Shown here piece by piece: positions 53,001 through 61,360 of a stretch of DNA of 64,000 bases (position 1 is its first letter; the number at the start of each line of letters is the position of its first letter). The notes beneath the pieces were generated by a model, which was not told the DNA's origin, made no database searches, and worked only from the letters and a program-made list of their open reading frames with translations. Location of the stretch: the NCBI RefSeq assembly GCF_009765355.1, contig NZ_VTHK01000025.1:83511-147510 (forward strand), in the 5' to 3' direction. Position numbers and translations under genes: made by a program. The DNA comes from Amycolatopsis anabasis (GTDB lineage Bacteria > Actinomycetota > Actinomycetes > Mycobacteriales > Pseudonocardiaceae).

Positions 53001-53439
53001 GGTCGGGCAGGCGCCGCCGACCGGCGACGGCCGGGAGGTGCTGCGCCTGCTGCCACCCGGCGGGCAGGTCGTGCTCATCCCGCCGGAGCTGGCGAAACAG
53101 GCGGTGACCGGCGCTTCGCCGAACGGGGCCATCGGGGTCGTGCCGGTGGAGGCCGGGCTGCCCGACGTGCGGGTGCGCGTCTCCGACGGGCCCGCCGGGC
53201 GGCTGCTCGTGCTGTCCGCGGAACAGGAAGCGGGCTGGCAGGCCAGCGTGAACGGCAACCGGGTGCCGATCGTCCCCGCCTGGGGGCATCAGGTGGCGGT
53301 CTCGGTGCCGACCCGGCAGTCCGAGGTGCTCGTCGAACACCCGTCGACGTTGCGCAACATCCTGCTGCTCGCCCAGGTGGCCGCCGTGCTGTTCACCCTG
53401 CTCACCGCGATTCCCGGGCGCCGTCACCGGACCGGTTGA
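50089..53439 (+). CDS. Large glycosyltransferase family 2 membrane protein
   Basis: 1116 aa. An N-terminal GT-A domain (about 5-270) starts VPVLAVVVCHDGEDWLPLALSALRR, has VDTGSTDRT and the DD of VLHDDCAPEPD (a DxD equivalent). A membrane region (10 or more helices, about 480-860) and an extracellular C-terminal beta domain follow. The TTG at 50089 has TGGAGGGG upstream. Such fusions transfer sugars to a lipid or wall acceptor; the acceptor is unknown. Its place between whiB2 and the mannose genes suggests a cell-envelope mannan or arabinogalactan role, not proven. Confidence 0.88.
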   Translation: MPRTTTPPPRTVPVLAVVVCHDGEDWLPLALSALRRSTIRPRHVLAVDTGSTDRTAQLLADAADPETAVEGEQPILDGVLTLSAGTGFAAAVDEAVEHAVERWGDPGAWVWVLHDDCAPEPDCLDLLLRAAETSASAGVLGPLAVDWTDPRLIVEAGLSTDASGHRQRALPGRLPGWWAGRDKDSDPEQSTEVLAVPSAGALVQRELWAKLGGFDPGFPLLGEDIDFGWRANAAGRLVLCVPAARIRHARALTTGRRAADAVGGEVAAAERAHGLRAFLVNCSAFSFWLGLVRLVVLCVLRGLGFALLRKGTRARAEFAAVGYLTRGRGDLRAARARRKAAGMRSGTARGLLTGRFTRLRNAIRAGVLALVRRRVASEAALGRLPEAAAEESAWIPPEALRRATAEPPRPVGPDALPAGALRTTGARATGLRKPDSVFAMTLPEPDEPAMGEQAPDRPSPGRRDEGELVFVEVNRRRVLAATLFAPPFVLLVVLTALALVLNRDRLGLDLAGGRLLPVGGLGELWSAYLAPWHPVGGGTASSAPAALPVLGILGALFTPIGGPAALVSLLLIADVPLAALIAYAATRKLRIHRWIRAGVAAAYALLPAATAAVAQGRIDVVAVHLLLPLVLAGIAGVLVRTDRRWLHASVLCALGVAVLGAFSPLAHALALLGLVAGFVVVPSPPGRLTRRIASVGLVVLLPLALLLPWPTVLLNHPGLLLHGLSGPATPASGAELAGLDPGGAGAWPIGVAVVAAALVALVFRPTARASAGLGVVVLGIGALVLLRLVPVTPLQGGPAAQGFAGTPLLVTGAGLLWIVLAVCRRDNGAPARPLALLPKLAALGGAVALLALATGVVVEGPSGPVRAGGGTHLASSLSAELANTGRSVLVLGSGGEPPRQTGGRLPRFGDDQLSLTASTPARLAAWQRDLAQGTPEAARQALFSAAASGVLFVVLPPGTASQPFLALGADLVGQAPPTGDGREVLRLLPPGGQVVLIPPELAKQAVTGASPNGAIGVVPVEAGLPDVRVRVSDGPAGRLLVLSAEQEAGWQASVNGNRVPIVPAWGHQVAVSVPTRQSEVLVEHPSTLRNILLLAQVAAVLFTLLTAIPGRRHRTG

Positions 53440-53467
53440 CCGGAGGTGTGGCGTTACTCACGCCGGG

Positions 53468-53932
53468 TCAGTCGCCGCCTTCGATGACGTCCGGTTCGAC
53501 GCCGAGGTACCCGGCGACCTGTTCGACGAGCACGTCGTGGACGAGTTCGGCCAGCTCGGCGGGGTCCTTCGCGCGGGCCTCCAGCGGGCGCCGGTAGAGC
53601 ACGATGCGGGCCCGGGTCGGCAGCCCGGCGCGGTCGACCCCGGCCGGGACCAGGCGGGACAGCGGCACCGCGCCGTCGTGCAGCACGCCGTCGACGGCGA
53701 TCGGGCGGCTGCCGCGGCGCACTTCGGGCACGTCGTCGACCGCGACGTCCAGTTTGGTGAGCTGATCGCGCCAGCGGGCCTCGATCGGTTCGAGCGCGTC
53801 CAGCACCAGCGCGTCGAACCGCTCCGCCCTGCTGGCCGCGGCCGGCAGGGAAGCCGGGTACAACGGTCCGCGCAGCCCCCGCCCGTGCCGGTCCCGGCGC
53901 AGGCGGCGCCGCTGTCGGGAACTACGAGCCAT
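53468..53932 (-). CDS. Metallopeptidase-family protein with degenerate zinc site
   Basis: 154 aa. It matches the small zincin-like (DUF1025-type) family found beside whiB2 in mycobacteria (Rv3259). The region ELVHDVLVEQVAGYLGVEPDVIE aligns with the HExxHxxG zinc motif of the family, but it has HDVLVEQ, so the second His and the catalytic Glu are not in place and activity is doubtful. The ATG at 53932 starts MARSSRQRRRLRRDRHG; the basic tail is common. It is convergent with the glycosyltransferase and divergent from DUF3499. Confidence 0.82.
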   Translation of the reverse strand: MARSSRQRRRLRRDRHGRGLRGPLYPASLPAAASRAERFDALVLDALEPIEARWRDQLTKLDVAVDDVPEVRRGSRPIAVDGVLHDGAVPLSRLVPAGVDRAGLPTRARIVLYRRPLEARAKDPAELAELVHDVLVEQVAGYLGVEPDVIEGGD

Positions 53933-54052
53933 CGCCACGTTGGGAAGGGTACGCGTTCCCGGTCGCATCCCGGACGTGCCGGAGCCGAGATGGCCACGTG
54001 TCGCGGTGCGCCTGCGCCACGCCGGGCCGCGGACGCGCTATCGTCCTTGATC

Positions 54053-54412
54053 GTGTCGAGCGTACGGAAGTGTTCGCGGACCGGGTGTCCTAATCCCGCT
54101 GTCGCCACGCTGACCTACGCCTACAGCGACTCGACCGCTGTGGTGGGGCCGCTCGCGACGGCGTCGGAACCGCACTCGTATGACCTGTGCGAAGCGCACG
54201 CGCTGCGGCTCACCGTGCCGAAGGGCTGGGAGGTCGTGCGGCACGAGGGCGAGTTCGCCGCCCCGGACCGGTCCGACGACGAGCTGACCGCGCTCGCCGA
54301 GGCGGTGCGCGAGGCCGGCCGCCCCGATCGGCCCACCCCGCCGCCGGAGCCCGAGGGCCCGTCCGGCCGGCGCGGGCATCTGCGGGTCCTGCCGGATCCG
54401 GTCAAGCAGTAA
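54053..54412 (+). CDS. DUF3499 family protein
   Basis: 119 aa. The N-terminal part has RKCSRTGCPNPAVATLTYAYSDSTAVVGPLA and HSYDLCEAHALRLTVPKGWEVVR, the DUF3499 signature, with three cysteines that could bind zinc. The C-terminal 45 residues are acidic and Pro-rich. The function is unknown; the gene is conserved before the manB orthologue in actinobacteria. The start is GTG at 54053; longer frames upstream cross the divergent gene. Confidence 0.88.
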   Translation: MSSVRKCSRTGCPNPAVATLTYAYSDSTAVVGPLATASEPHSYDLCEAHALRLTVPKGWEVVRHEGEFAAPDRSDDELTALAEAVREAGRPDRPTPPPEPEGPSGRRGHLRVLPDPVKQ

Positions 54413-54518
54413 GGCCCCATACCGGCGTACGTACTCGGGGCGTTCCCCGCCGCCGGTAGGCTTCCCGACGCGCATGGATACGGCGCTTTCGTGCAGTCGA
54501 GGAGTTCGGGGAGAGGGC

Positions 54519-55874
54519 GTGTCAGACCTGTCGGGCATCGTGAAGGCCTATGACATCCGTGGCGTCGTCGGCGATCAGCTGGACGCCGCGCTGGTGCGCG
54601 ATTTCGGCGCCGCCTTCGCGCTGCTGATCAAACCCGACGCGCCGTCCGTGGTGATCGGCCACGACATGCGCGAGTCGTCACCCGGGCTGGCGCGCGCGTT
54701 CGCCGAGGGCGTGACCTCCCAGGGCCTGGACGTGGTGTCGATCGGCCTGGCCAGCACCGATCAGCTCTACTTCGCTTCGGGTTCGCTGAACCTGCCGGGC
54801 GCGATGTTCACCGCGAGCCACAACCCGGCGAAGTACAACGGCATCAAGCTGTGCCGCGCGGGCGCCGCGCCGGTCGGCCAGGACTCCGGGCTCGCCGAGA
54901 TCCGCGCCACCGTCGAGCAGGGCGTGCCCGCGTTCGACGGCGCGCCCGGCACGGTCACCGAACGCGACGTGCTCGCCGACTACGCGGCGCACCTGCGCGG
55001 ACTGGTCGACCTGTCCGGCAGCCGCCCGCTCAAGATCGTCGTGGACGCCGGGAACGGCATGGGCGGGCACACCGTGCCGACCGTGTTCGACGGGCTGCCG
55101 ATCGAGATCGTCCCGATGTACTTCGAGCTGGACGGCAGCTTCCCCAACCACGAGGCGAACCCGCTCGACCCGGCCAACATCGTCGACCTGCAGGCCAAGG
55201 TCCGCGAGGTCGGCGCGGACGCCGGGCTCGCCTTCGACGGCGACGCCGACCGCTGCTTCGTGGTCGACGAGCGCGGCGAACCGGTGTCCCCGAGCGCGAT
55301 CACCGCGCTGGTCGCGGTCCGCGAACTGGCCAAGGAGCCGGGCGGCACGATCATCCACAACCTGATCACGTCGAAGGCGGTGCCGGAGATCGTCGCCGAG
55401 CACGGCGGCAAACCGGTGCGGACCCGGGTCGGGCATTCGTTCATCAAGCAGGAGATGGCTTCGACCGGCGCGATCTTCGGCGGCGAGCACTCCGCGCACT
55501 ACTACTTCCGCGACTTCTGGCGGGCCGACACCGGCATGCTCGCCGCGCTGCACGTGCTGGCCGCCCTCGGCGAGCAGGACGGGCCGCTGTCCGCGCTGAC
55601 CGCGGCCTACCAGCGGTACGCGGCCTCCGGGGAGATCAACTCGACGGTGTCCGACCAGGTGGCCAAGATGCTCGCGGTCAAGGACGCGTTCGGGTCCCGG
55701 TCCGGGGTGACCACCGACGAACTGGACGGGCTGACCGTGCAGCTGCCCGACGGCGGCTGGTTCAACCTGCGCCCCTCCAACACCGAGCCGCTGCTCCGGC
55801 TCAACGTCGAGGCCCCCACCGCGGACGGCGTCCGCGCGCTCACCGACGAAGTGCTGGCGATCGTTCGTGACTGA
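54519..55874 (+). CDS. manB: Phosphomannomutase
   Basis: 451 aa. It interconverts mannose 6-phosphate and mannose 1-phosphate for GDP-mannose supply. The phosphoserine is S100 in TASHNP; the Mg site is D240-GDADR; the sugar-phosphate loop is GGEHSAHYYF and the C-terminal PSNTEPLLRLNVE. GTG at 54519 has GGGGAGAGG 5-6 nt upstream. In mycobacteria the orthologue (Rv3257c, ManB/PmmA) feeds PIM, LAM and glycoprotein mannosylation. It acts with manA 1.5 kb downstream. Confidence 0.95.
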   Translation: MSDLSGIVKAYDIRGVVGDQLDAALVRDFGAAFALLIKPDAPSVVIGHDMRESSPGLARAFAEGVTSQGLDVVSIGLASTDQLYFASGSLNLPGAMFTASHNPAKYNGIKLCRAGAAPVGQDSGLAEIRATVEQGVPAFDGAPGTVTERDVLADYAAHLRGLVDLSGSRPLKIVVDAGNGMGGHTVPTVFDGLPIEIVPMYFELDGSFPNHEANPLDPANIVDLQAKVREVGADAGLAFDGDADRCFVVDERGEPVSPSAITALVAVRELAKEPGGTIIHNLITSKAVPEIVAEHGGKPVRTRVGHSFIKQEMASTGAIFGGEHSAHYYFRDFWRADTGMLAALHVLAALGEQDGPLSALTAAYQRYAASGEINSTVSDQVAKMLAVKDAFGSRSGVTTDELDGLTVQLPDGGWFNLRPSNTEPLLRLNVEAPTADGVRALTDEVLAIVRD

Positions 55875-55894
55875 CGAGACCGAGTCGACTGTCA

Positions 55895-55944
55895 TGAGGG
55901 GACCCCTCCGGACAAAAAGCGTCTTGAGGGTGCCCCTCCGGACA
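55895..55944. repeat. Two 20-bp direct repeats with internal G/C-run stems
   Basis: Positions 55895-55914 and 55925-55944 match at 18 of 20 bases with a 30-bp period. Each reads TGAGGG-x-x-CCCCTCCGGACA and can fold into a GAGGG/CCCTC stem. They sit between manB and the Trm112 gene and could be a terminator or a family of spacer repeats. Confidence 0.6.
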
Positions 55945-55969
55945 CGACCGCACGTGGTAGGGAGGAAGC

Positions 55970-56191
55970 ATGGCCGTCACGCTTGATGCTCAGCTGCTGG
56001 AGATCCTGGCGTGCCCGTCGCCCGACCACGCGCCGTTGCGCACGGGCTCGCCGAGCGATCCCAACGCGGACGCGCTGACCTGCACCGAATGCGGTCGCGT
56101 GTTCCCGGTCCGGGACGGCATCCCGGTCCTGTTGCTCGACGAGGCCGGTGAACCCGGCGGCGAGGATGGCGCCAGTGCCGACGGTGCTTGA
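55970..56191 (+). CDS. Trm112-family small zinc protein
   Basis: 73 aa. C-P-S near residue 15 and C-T-E-C-G near 37-41 are the pairs that bind zinc in this fold; VFPVRDGIPVLLLDEA is the conserved C-terminal strand. Family members activate methyltransferases in archaea and eukaryotes; bacterial ones are mostly unassigned. The ATG at 55970 is standard. It overlaps the next reading frame by about 26 bp, suggesting coupling to the SIS protein. Confidence 0.9.
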   Translation: MAVTLDAQLLEILACPSPDHAPLRTGSPSDPNADALTCTECGRVFPVRDGIPVLLLDEAGEPGGEDGASADGA

Positions 56192-57269
56192 CGACACCCT
56201 GCTGGACGATCCGGCGCGCCTGGCGGAGGCGGACACCGGCGGCCTGCTGCGGGCCGCCGCGATGGCCGGCGCCCAGGTGCGGGCCACCGCCGAAGCCGCC
56301 GCCGAGCTCGAACTGAGCGACCGCCTCGACCTCGGCCGGCCGCGGGCGTTCGTGCTGCTGAGCAGGCCGGGCGTCAGCCGGAGCGTCATCCGGCTGCTGG
56401 CCGCGCTGTTCGCGCCGTCCTGCCCGGTTCCGGTGGTCGTCTCCGATTTCGTGCCGAGCTGGATCGGCGCGCTCGACGTCGTCTTCGGGCACACCGACGA
56501 CCCCGGGGACCACGAGCTGGCCGCGTCCCTGGAACGGGCCGCGCGCTACGGCGCCACCGTCGTGCTGTCCGGGCCGGAGGACGGGCCGATCGCCGCCTCG
56601 GTGGCGGGCAAGGGCATGCTGCTCGCGCCCCGGGTGCCGGTGCCGTCCGAATTCGCCTTCCCGCGCGCCCTGGCCGCCGGGCTGCTCACCGCGAACTCGC
56701 TGGGCCTGCTGGTCGCCGACGTGGAATCGCTGGCCGACCGGCTGGACGCCGAGGCCGAGCGCGACCACCTCGCGCACGAGTCGTTCGTCAACCCGGCGAA
56801 GACGCTCGCCCTGCGGCTCTCCGGGAAGCTGCCGCTGCTGTGGGGCCTGGACCAGGTCGCGGCGGCGGTCGGCGCGCACGGCGCGTTCGCCCTGGCCACC
56901 CACGCCGCCACGGTGTGCGACGTGGCCGACTACCATCAAGCCCTCGTGCGTCCGGCCCTGCGCCACGCGGCGGTGGCCAGCACGAGCGAGCGGGACATCT
57001 TCGCGGACCCGGAGGACGAACCCGCCGGGGCGCGGCCGAAGGTGGTGCTGCTCTCGGTGCGGTCCGGGCCGGTGTACCGGGCCGAGCGGAATCGTGCGGA
57101 GGACCTGTTCTCCGGGGCCGAGGTACTCGCCCCGGCGGACGAGATCGAGGCGGACGAACCGGCGCTCGCGGGCCTGCTCGCGCTCCGGTTCGAGCTGGCC
57201 GCCCTGTACCTCGGGCTCGCGGCGGGGAGCATAGGGGGAGCCGGCAGGTACGCGCCCGTCACGGCGTGA
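56166..57269 (+). CDS. SIS-domain protein between manB and manA
   Basis: 367 aa from ATG 56166. The fold is SIS-like with a PRAFVLLSRPGVSRSVIRLLAALF and PVVVSDFVPSWIGALDVVFGHTDDPGDH pattern typical of the phosphoglucose-isomerase-like actinobacterial protein at this locus (Rv3256c). It may bind a phosphorylated sugar; catalysis is not shown. GTG at 56148 or 56175 could start it too. It sits between the two mannose enzymes, so a link to mannose metabolism is likely. Confidence 0.8.
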   Translation: MAPVPTVLDDTLLDDPARLAEADTGGLLRAAAMAGAQVRATAEAAAELELSDRLDLGRPRAFVLLSRPGVSRSVIRLLAALFAPSCPVPVVVSDFVPSWIGALDVVFGHTDDPGDHELAASLERAARYGATVVLSGPEDGPIAASVAGKGMLLAPRVPVPSEFAFPRALAAGLLTANSLGLLVADVESLADRLDAEAERDHLAHESFVNPAKTLALRLSGKLPLLWGLDQVAAAVGAHGAFALATHAATVCDVADYHQALVRPALRHAAVASTSERDIFADPEDEPAGARPKVVLLSVRSGPVYRAERNRAEDLFSGAEVLAPADEIEADEPALAGLLALRFELAALYLGLAAGSIGGAGRYAPVTA

Positions 57270-57329
57270 ACCCGCCGCGAGACGATGAGGGATCGGTGCG
57301 AATCCGGCGCCGAGGAGTTGAGGTGAGAA

Positions 57330-58556
57330 GTGGAGCTGCTGCGCAATGCCGTGCGGCCCTACGCGTGGGGATCGAGAACGACGATCCCGGAACTGCTGGG
57401 GCGCCCGGTGCCGGCACCACACCCGGAAGCCGAGCTGTGGATGGGGGCCCACCCCGGGGACCCGTCGTACATCGTCGCGCCGGACGGCACCGAACGCAGC
57501 CTGCTGGAGCTCGTCGACTCCGATCCGGCCGGCCAGCTGGGCGACCGCTGCGCCCGGCGCTGGGGCGGCCGGTTGCCGTTCCTGCTGAAGGTGCTCGCGG
57601 CCGAGGAGCCGCTGTCCATGCAGGCGCACCCGTCGGCCGAGCAGGCCGCCGAAGGGCATGCCCGCGAGGAGAAGGCGGGGATCCCGCGGGACGCGCCGAA
57701 CCGGAACTACCCGGATCCGACCGCGAAACCGGAGCTGGTGTGCGCGCTCACCGAGTTCCACGCGCTCGCCGGGTTCCGGGAACCGAGCCGGACCGTCGCG
57801 CTGCTGCGGGCGATCGAGACCCCGGCGCTGGCCAAGTACACCTCGCTGCTCGACGCCCAGCCGGACCCCGACGGCCTGCGCGCGCTGTTCACCACCTGGA
57901 TCACGCTGCCCCAGGCGACCCTGGACGAGCTGCTGCCCGAGGTGCTCGACGCGTGCGTGCTGCACGTCAAGGAGCACGGTGAGTTCGACACCGAGTGCCG
58001 CACGATCCTCGAACTCGGCGAGGCCCACCCGCGCGACGCGGGCGTGCTCGCCGCGCTGCTGCTCAACCGGCTCACCCTGCGCGCGGGCGAGGCGATCTAC
58101 CTCCCGGCCGGGAACCTGCACCTGTACCTGCACGGCACCGCGGTGGAGATCCTGGCGAACTCGGACAACATCCTGCGCTGCGGGCTGACCCCGAAGCACG
58201 TCGACGTGCCCGAACTGCTGCGCGTGGTCGACTTCGGCTGCGGCGAGATGCCGGTGCTGTGCGGCGAACCCGGTCCGCACGGCGCGGTCTACCGCACGAA
58301 CGCGCCGGAGTTCGAGCTGTCCCGGCTGGAGTGGGCGGCCGGGGACCGCACCGAACTCGACGTCGACTGCGCGGGCCCGCAGATCCTGCTGTGCACCGAG
58401 GGCACCCTGATGGCGGGCGCGTCGGACGGCCAGGAGGTCAAACTGGAACGCGGGCAGTCGATGTGGCTCGCGGCCTCCGATCCGGCCGTGCGCCTGCGCC
58501 CGGTCGGCGCCGGCCGCTCCCAGGTCTTCCGCGCCACCGCCGGCACCTGCGACTGA
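57330..58556 (+). CDS. manA: Mannose-6-phosphate isomerase, type I
   Basis: 408 aa. It interconverts fructose 6-phosphate and mannose 6-phosphate. The zinc-binding residues are visible in LSMQAHPSAEQA (about 97-108), PELVCALTEFHALAGF (about 133-148) and the GEAIYLPAGNLHLYLHG segment (about 253-270). The start is GTG at 57330. It completes the manB/manA supply of GDP-mannose precursors for envelope glycans. Confidence 0.95.
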   Translation: MELLRNAVRPYAWGSRTTIPELLGRPVPAPHPEAELWMGAHPGDPSYIVAPDGTERSLLELVDSDPAGQLGDRCARRWGGRLPFLLKVLAAEEPLSMQAHPSAEQAAEGHAREEKAGIPRDAPNRNYPDPTAKPELVCALTEFHALAGFREPSRTVALLRAIETPALAKYTSLLDAQPDPDGLRALFTTWITLPQATLDELLPEVLDACVLHVKEHGEFDTECRTILELGEAHPRDAGVLAALLLNRLTLRAGEAIYLPAGNLHLYLHGTAVEILANSDNILRCGLTPKHVDVPELLRVVDFGCGEMPVLCGEPGPHGAVYRTNAPEFELSRLEWAAGDRTELDVDCAGPQILLCTEGTLMAGASDGQEVKLERGQSMWLAASDPAVRLRPVGAGRSQVFRATAGTCD

Positions 58557-58580
58557 GCCCCACCGGACGGGTGGCGCTCG

Positions 58581-58640
58581 GAGGTACCCAATGCGGCTTT
58601 GGTTACCTCCAACGTCCCCAATGCCGCATTGGTGTCCTCT
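58581..58640. repeat. Palindromic repeat, family B copy 2
   Basis: It contains CCCAATGCGGCTTTGGTTA and, about 30 bp on, CCCCAATGCCGCATTGG, related to the block at 28608-28702. GAGGTA (58581-58586) and TACCTC (58604-58609) bracket the first unit. It lies 25 bp after the manA stop, so a terminator role is likely. Confidence 0.65.
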
Positions 58641-58755
58641 CCTGACCTTGTGAGGAAGGGGCAAGCGTTTGCGGAGCGGGACCCGGGGCGGATCGCGGGG
58701 CCGACCCGTTTAGGCTGCATTCCGACAATTCGCCGATCGTTTCGAGGGGGCAAAC

Positions 58756-59673
58756 GTGTCAGCAGGCGGCGGGACCAAGGCGATCCTCGCGGCACTCGGC
58801 GCCAACGCCGGGATCGCGCTCGCCAAGTTCGTCGGGTTCCTGGTCACCGGCGCGTCGTCCATGCTGGCCGAGGCCGTGCACTCGCTCGCGGACACCTCGA
58901 ACCAGGGCCTGCTGCTGCTCGGCCAGAAGACCTCCCAGCGCAAGGCCACCAAGGAGCACCCGTTCGGCTTCGGCCGCGACCGGTACTTCTACTCGTTCGT
59001 CGTCGCGCTGATGCTGTTCACCCTGGGCTCGGCCTTCGCGCTCTACGAGGGCATCCACAAGGTCCAGCACCCCGAGCCGCTCACCACGCCGATCGTCGCG
59101 GTGATCATCCTGGTGGTCGCCATCGCGCTGGAGACCTACAGCTTCTACACCGCGATCACCGAGTCCAAGAAGATCAAGGGGAACGTGTCGTGGTGGGGCT
59201 TCATCCGCCAGTCGCGCACGCCCGAACTGCCGGTGGTGCTGCTGGAGGACGCGGGCGCCCTGTTCGGCCTGGTCTTCGCGCTGCTCGGCGTCGGCCTCGC
59301 GGTGCTCACCGGCGATCCGGTCTGGGACGGCGTCGGCACCATCATGATCGGCGTGCTCCTCGGGATCATCGCGATCATCCTGATCATCGAGATGAAGAGC
59401 CTGCTGATCGGCGAGGGCGCCACCGAGAGCGAGCTGGACACGATCGTGGACGAGCTGGCCGCGGGCAAGGTCGAGCGCGTCATCCACATCCGCACCCAGT
59501 ACCTCGGCCCGGACGAGCTGCTCGTCGCGGCCAAACTCGCGCTCACCCCGAAACTCGACGTCAGCGAGGTCGCGCGGGCCATCGACGACGCCGAGGCGCG
59601 GGTCCGGGCGAAGGTCCCCGCCGCCCGCCTGATCTACCTCGAGCCCGACCTGGACAGGGAATTCCACACGTAA
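58756..59673 (+). CDS. Cation diffusion facilitator (CDF) metal transporter
   Basis: 305 aa, six helices, then a soluble C-terminal domain (about 215-305). The first helix has NAGIALAKFVGFLVTGASSMLAEAVHSLADTSNQGLL, with the H/D metal-site pattern AEAVHSLADT; the second site is in helix 5 (LLEDAGALFGLVFAL, D at the CDF position). CDF proteins export Zn, Mn, Fe or similar ions in exchange for protons. The ion cannot be told from sequence here. The start is GTG at 58756. It lies between manA and the amino acid permease. Confidence 0.9.
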   Translation: MSAGGGTKAILAALGANAGIALAKFVGFLVTGASSMLAEAVHSLADTSNQGLLLLGQKTSQRKATKEHPFGFGRDRYFYSFVVALMLFTLGSAFALYEGIHKVQHPEPLTTPIVAVIILVVAIALETYSFYTAITESKKIKGNVSWWGFIRQSRTPELPVVLLEDAGALFGLVFALLGVGLAVLTGDPVWDGVGTIMIGVLLGIIAIILIIEMKSLLIGEGATESELDTIVDELAAGKVERVIHIRTQYLGPDELLVAAKLALTPKLDVSEVARAIDDAEARVRAKVPAARLIYLEPDLDREFHT

Positions 59674-59760
59674 GACCGTGCCCGGTTTCAACTGACATCC
59701 GTCGCGCATTAGGGTGACGAACCGCGACCCTGCGATCCAGGTCACCCGAGGAGGTCAACG

Positions 59761-61311
59761 TTGCCCGGAACGGGTTTGTGGCGTACCAAGTCGATCGAAC
59801 AGTCCATTGCGGACACCGACGAGCCGGATACCAAGCTGCGCCGAAATCTCAGCGCCTGGGATCTGACCGTGTTCGGTGTCGCGGTCATGATCGGCGCCGG
59901 AATCTTCACCCTGACCGCGCGGACCGCGGGCGACATCGCCGGGCCGTCGGTCTCGCTGGCCTTCGTGTTCGCCGGTATCGCCTGCGCGCTGGCGGCGCTC
60001 TGCTACGCCGAGTTCGCCTCGACCGTGCCGGTCGCGGGCAGCGCGTACACGTTCTCCTACGCGACCTTCGGTGAGTTCCTCGCCTGGATCATCGGCTGGG
60101 ACCTGATCCTCGAGTTCGCGGTCGCCGCGGCCGCGGTGGCCAAGGGCTGGTCGTCCTACCTGCAGACCGTGCTGCGGTACGTGTTCGGCGAGAACGTGAC
60201 CACCAAGTTCGAGATCGGCGGCCTGCCGGTGGACTGGGGTTCGCTGCTGCTGATCGTCGTGCTGGCCACGCTGCTGACCCTGGGCACCAAGCTGTCCTCG
60301 CGGTTCAGCCTGGTGATCACCACGATCAAGGTGGTCATCGTGCTGTTCGTGATCATCCTGGGCATCGCCTACATCAGCCCGGACAACTACACGCCGTTCA
60401 TCCCGCCGGCCGCGGAAGGCGGCGACGGGGGCGGTGGCGTCGACCAGTCGCTGCTGTCCGCGATGCTCGGCGGCTCGGGCAGCGCGTACGGCGCGTTCGG
60501 CCTGCTCGCCGGCGCCTCGCTGGTGTTCTTCGCGTTCATCGGGTTCGACATCGTGGCCACCACCGCCGAGGAGACCCGCAACCCGCAGCGCTCGGTACCG
60601 CGCGGCATCCTCGGCTCGCTCGCCATCGTCACCGTGCTCTACGTCGCCACCTCGCTGGTGGTGGCCGGGATGGTGCCCTACAAGGAGCTGGCGACCGACG
60701 CGGATCCGGCCGGGCGCAAGACGCTGGCCTCCGCGTTCGCCTCGCACGGCGTGGACTGGGCGGCCAACATCATCTCGATCGGCGCCCTCGCCGGGCTGAC
60801 CACCGTGGTGATGGTGCTGATGCTCGGCCAGACCCGGGTGCTGTTCGCGATGTCCCGCGACGGCCTGCTGCCGCGCGCCCTGGCGAAGACCGGCAAGCGC
60901 GGCACCCCGGCGCGGGTGAACGTGCTGGTCGGTGTCGCCGTCGCGATCGCCGCGACCTTCTTCGAGGCGGACAAGCTCGAAGAGATGGTCAACGTCGGCA
61001 CGCTGTTCGCGTTCGTCCTGGTCTCCGCCGGGGTGATGGTGCTGCGGCGGACCCGGCCGGACCTCAAGCGCGGGTTCCGGGTGCCGCTCATGCCGCTGAT
61101 CCCGATCCTGGCGATCGCGGCCTGCCTGTGGCTGATGCTGAACCTGACCGTGCTGACCTGGCTGCGGTTCATCGGCTGGATGGTGCTCGGCGTGATCATC
61201 TACTTCGTCTACAGCAAGCGGGCCTCGCTGCTGGGCAAGCGGCAGAACGGCGACCTTCCCGCCGAGCCCGCGGCCACCGCGGAACCGCCCGTGGCGAAGG
61301 ACCCGTCCTAG
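59761..61311 (+). CDS. Amino acid permease, APC family (CAT-like)
   Basis: 516 aa with 12-14 helices. The first transmembrane region contains MIGAGIFTLTARTAGDIAGPSVSLAFVFAGIACALAALCYAEFAS, the CAT/APC signature with the GAGIF loop. A Gly/Asp-rich loop (about 213-235) separates helices. The start is TTG at 59761 with GAGGAGGT 5 nt upstream. Its position relative to manA and ahcY matches the cationic amino acid transporter Rv3253c in mycobacteria; the substrate is not certain. A bidirectional terminator follows its stop. Confidence 0.92.
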   Translation: MPGTGLWRTKSIEQSIADTDEPDTKLRRNLSAWDLTVFGVAVMIGAGIFTLTARTAGDIAGPSVSLAFVFAGIACALAALCYAEFASTVPVAGSAYTFSYATFGEFLAWIIGWDLILEFAVAAAAVAKGWSSYLQTVLRYVFGENVTTKFEIGGLPVDWGSLLLIVVLATLLTLGTKLSSRFSLVITTIKVVIVLFVIILGIAYISPDNYTPFIPPAAEGGDGGGGVDQSLLSAMLGGSGSAYGAFGLLAGASLVFFAFIGFDIVATTAEETRNPQRSVPRGILGSLAIVTVLYVATSLVVAGMVPYKELATDADPAGRKTLASAFASHGVDWAANIISIGALAGLTTVVMVLMLGQTRVLFAMSRDGLLPRALAKTGKRGTPARVNVLVGVAVAIAATFFEADKLEEMVNVGTLFAFVLVSAGVMVLRRTRPDLKRGFRVPLMPLIPILAIAACLWLMLNLTVLTWLRFIGWMVLGVIIYFVYSKRASLLGKRQNGDLPAEPAATAEPPVAKDPS

Positions 61312-61320
61312 CCCGTTCGC

Positions 61321-61356
61321 CCGAGCCCCCGGAAGTGCCGTCACTTCCGGGGGCTC
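61321..61356. terminator. Bidirectional terminator after the amino acid permease
   Basis: CGAGCCCCCGGAAGTG (61321-61336) pairs perfectly with CACTTCCGGGGGCTCG (61341-61356) around a CCGT loop. It separates the permease and the convergent 796-aa gene, whose stop is at 61361. Confidence 0.75.
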
Positions 61357-61360
61357 GGTG

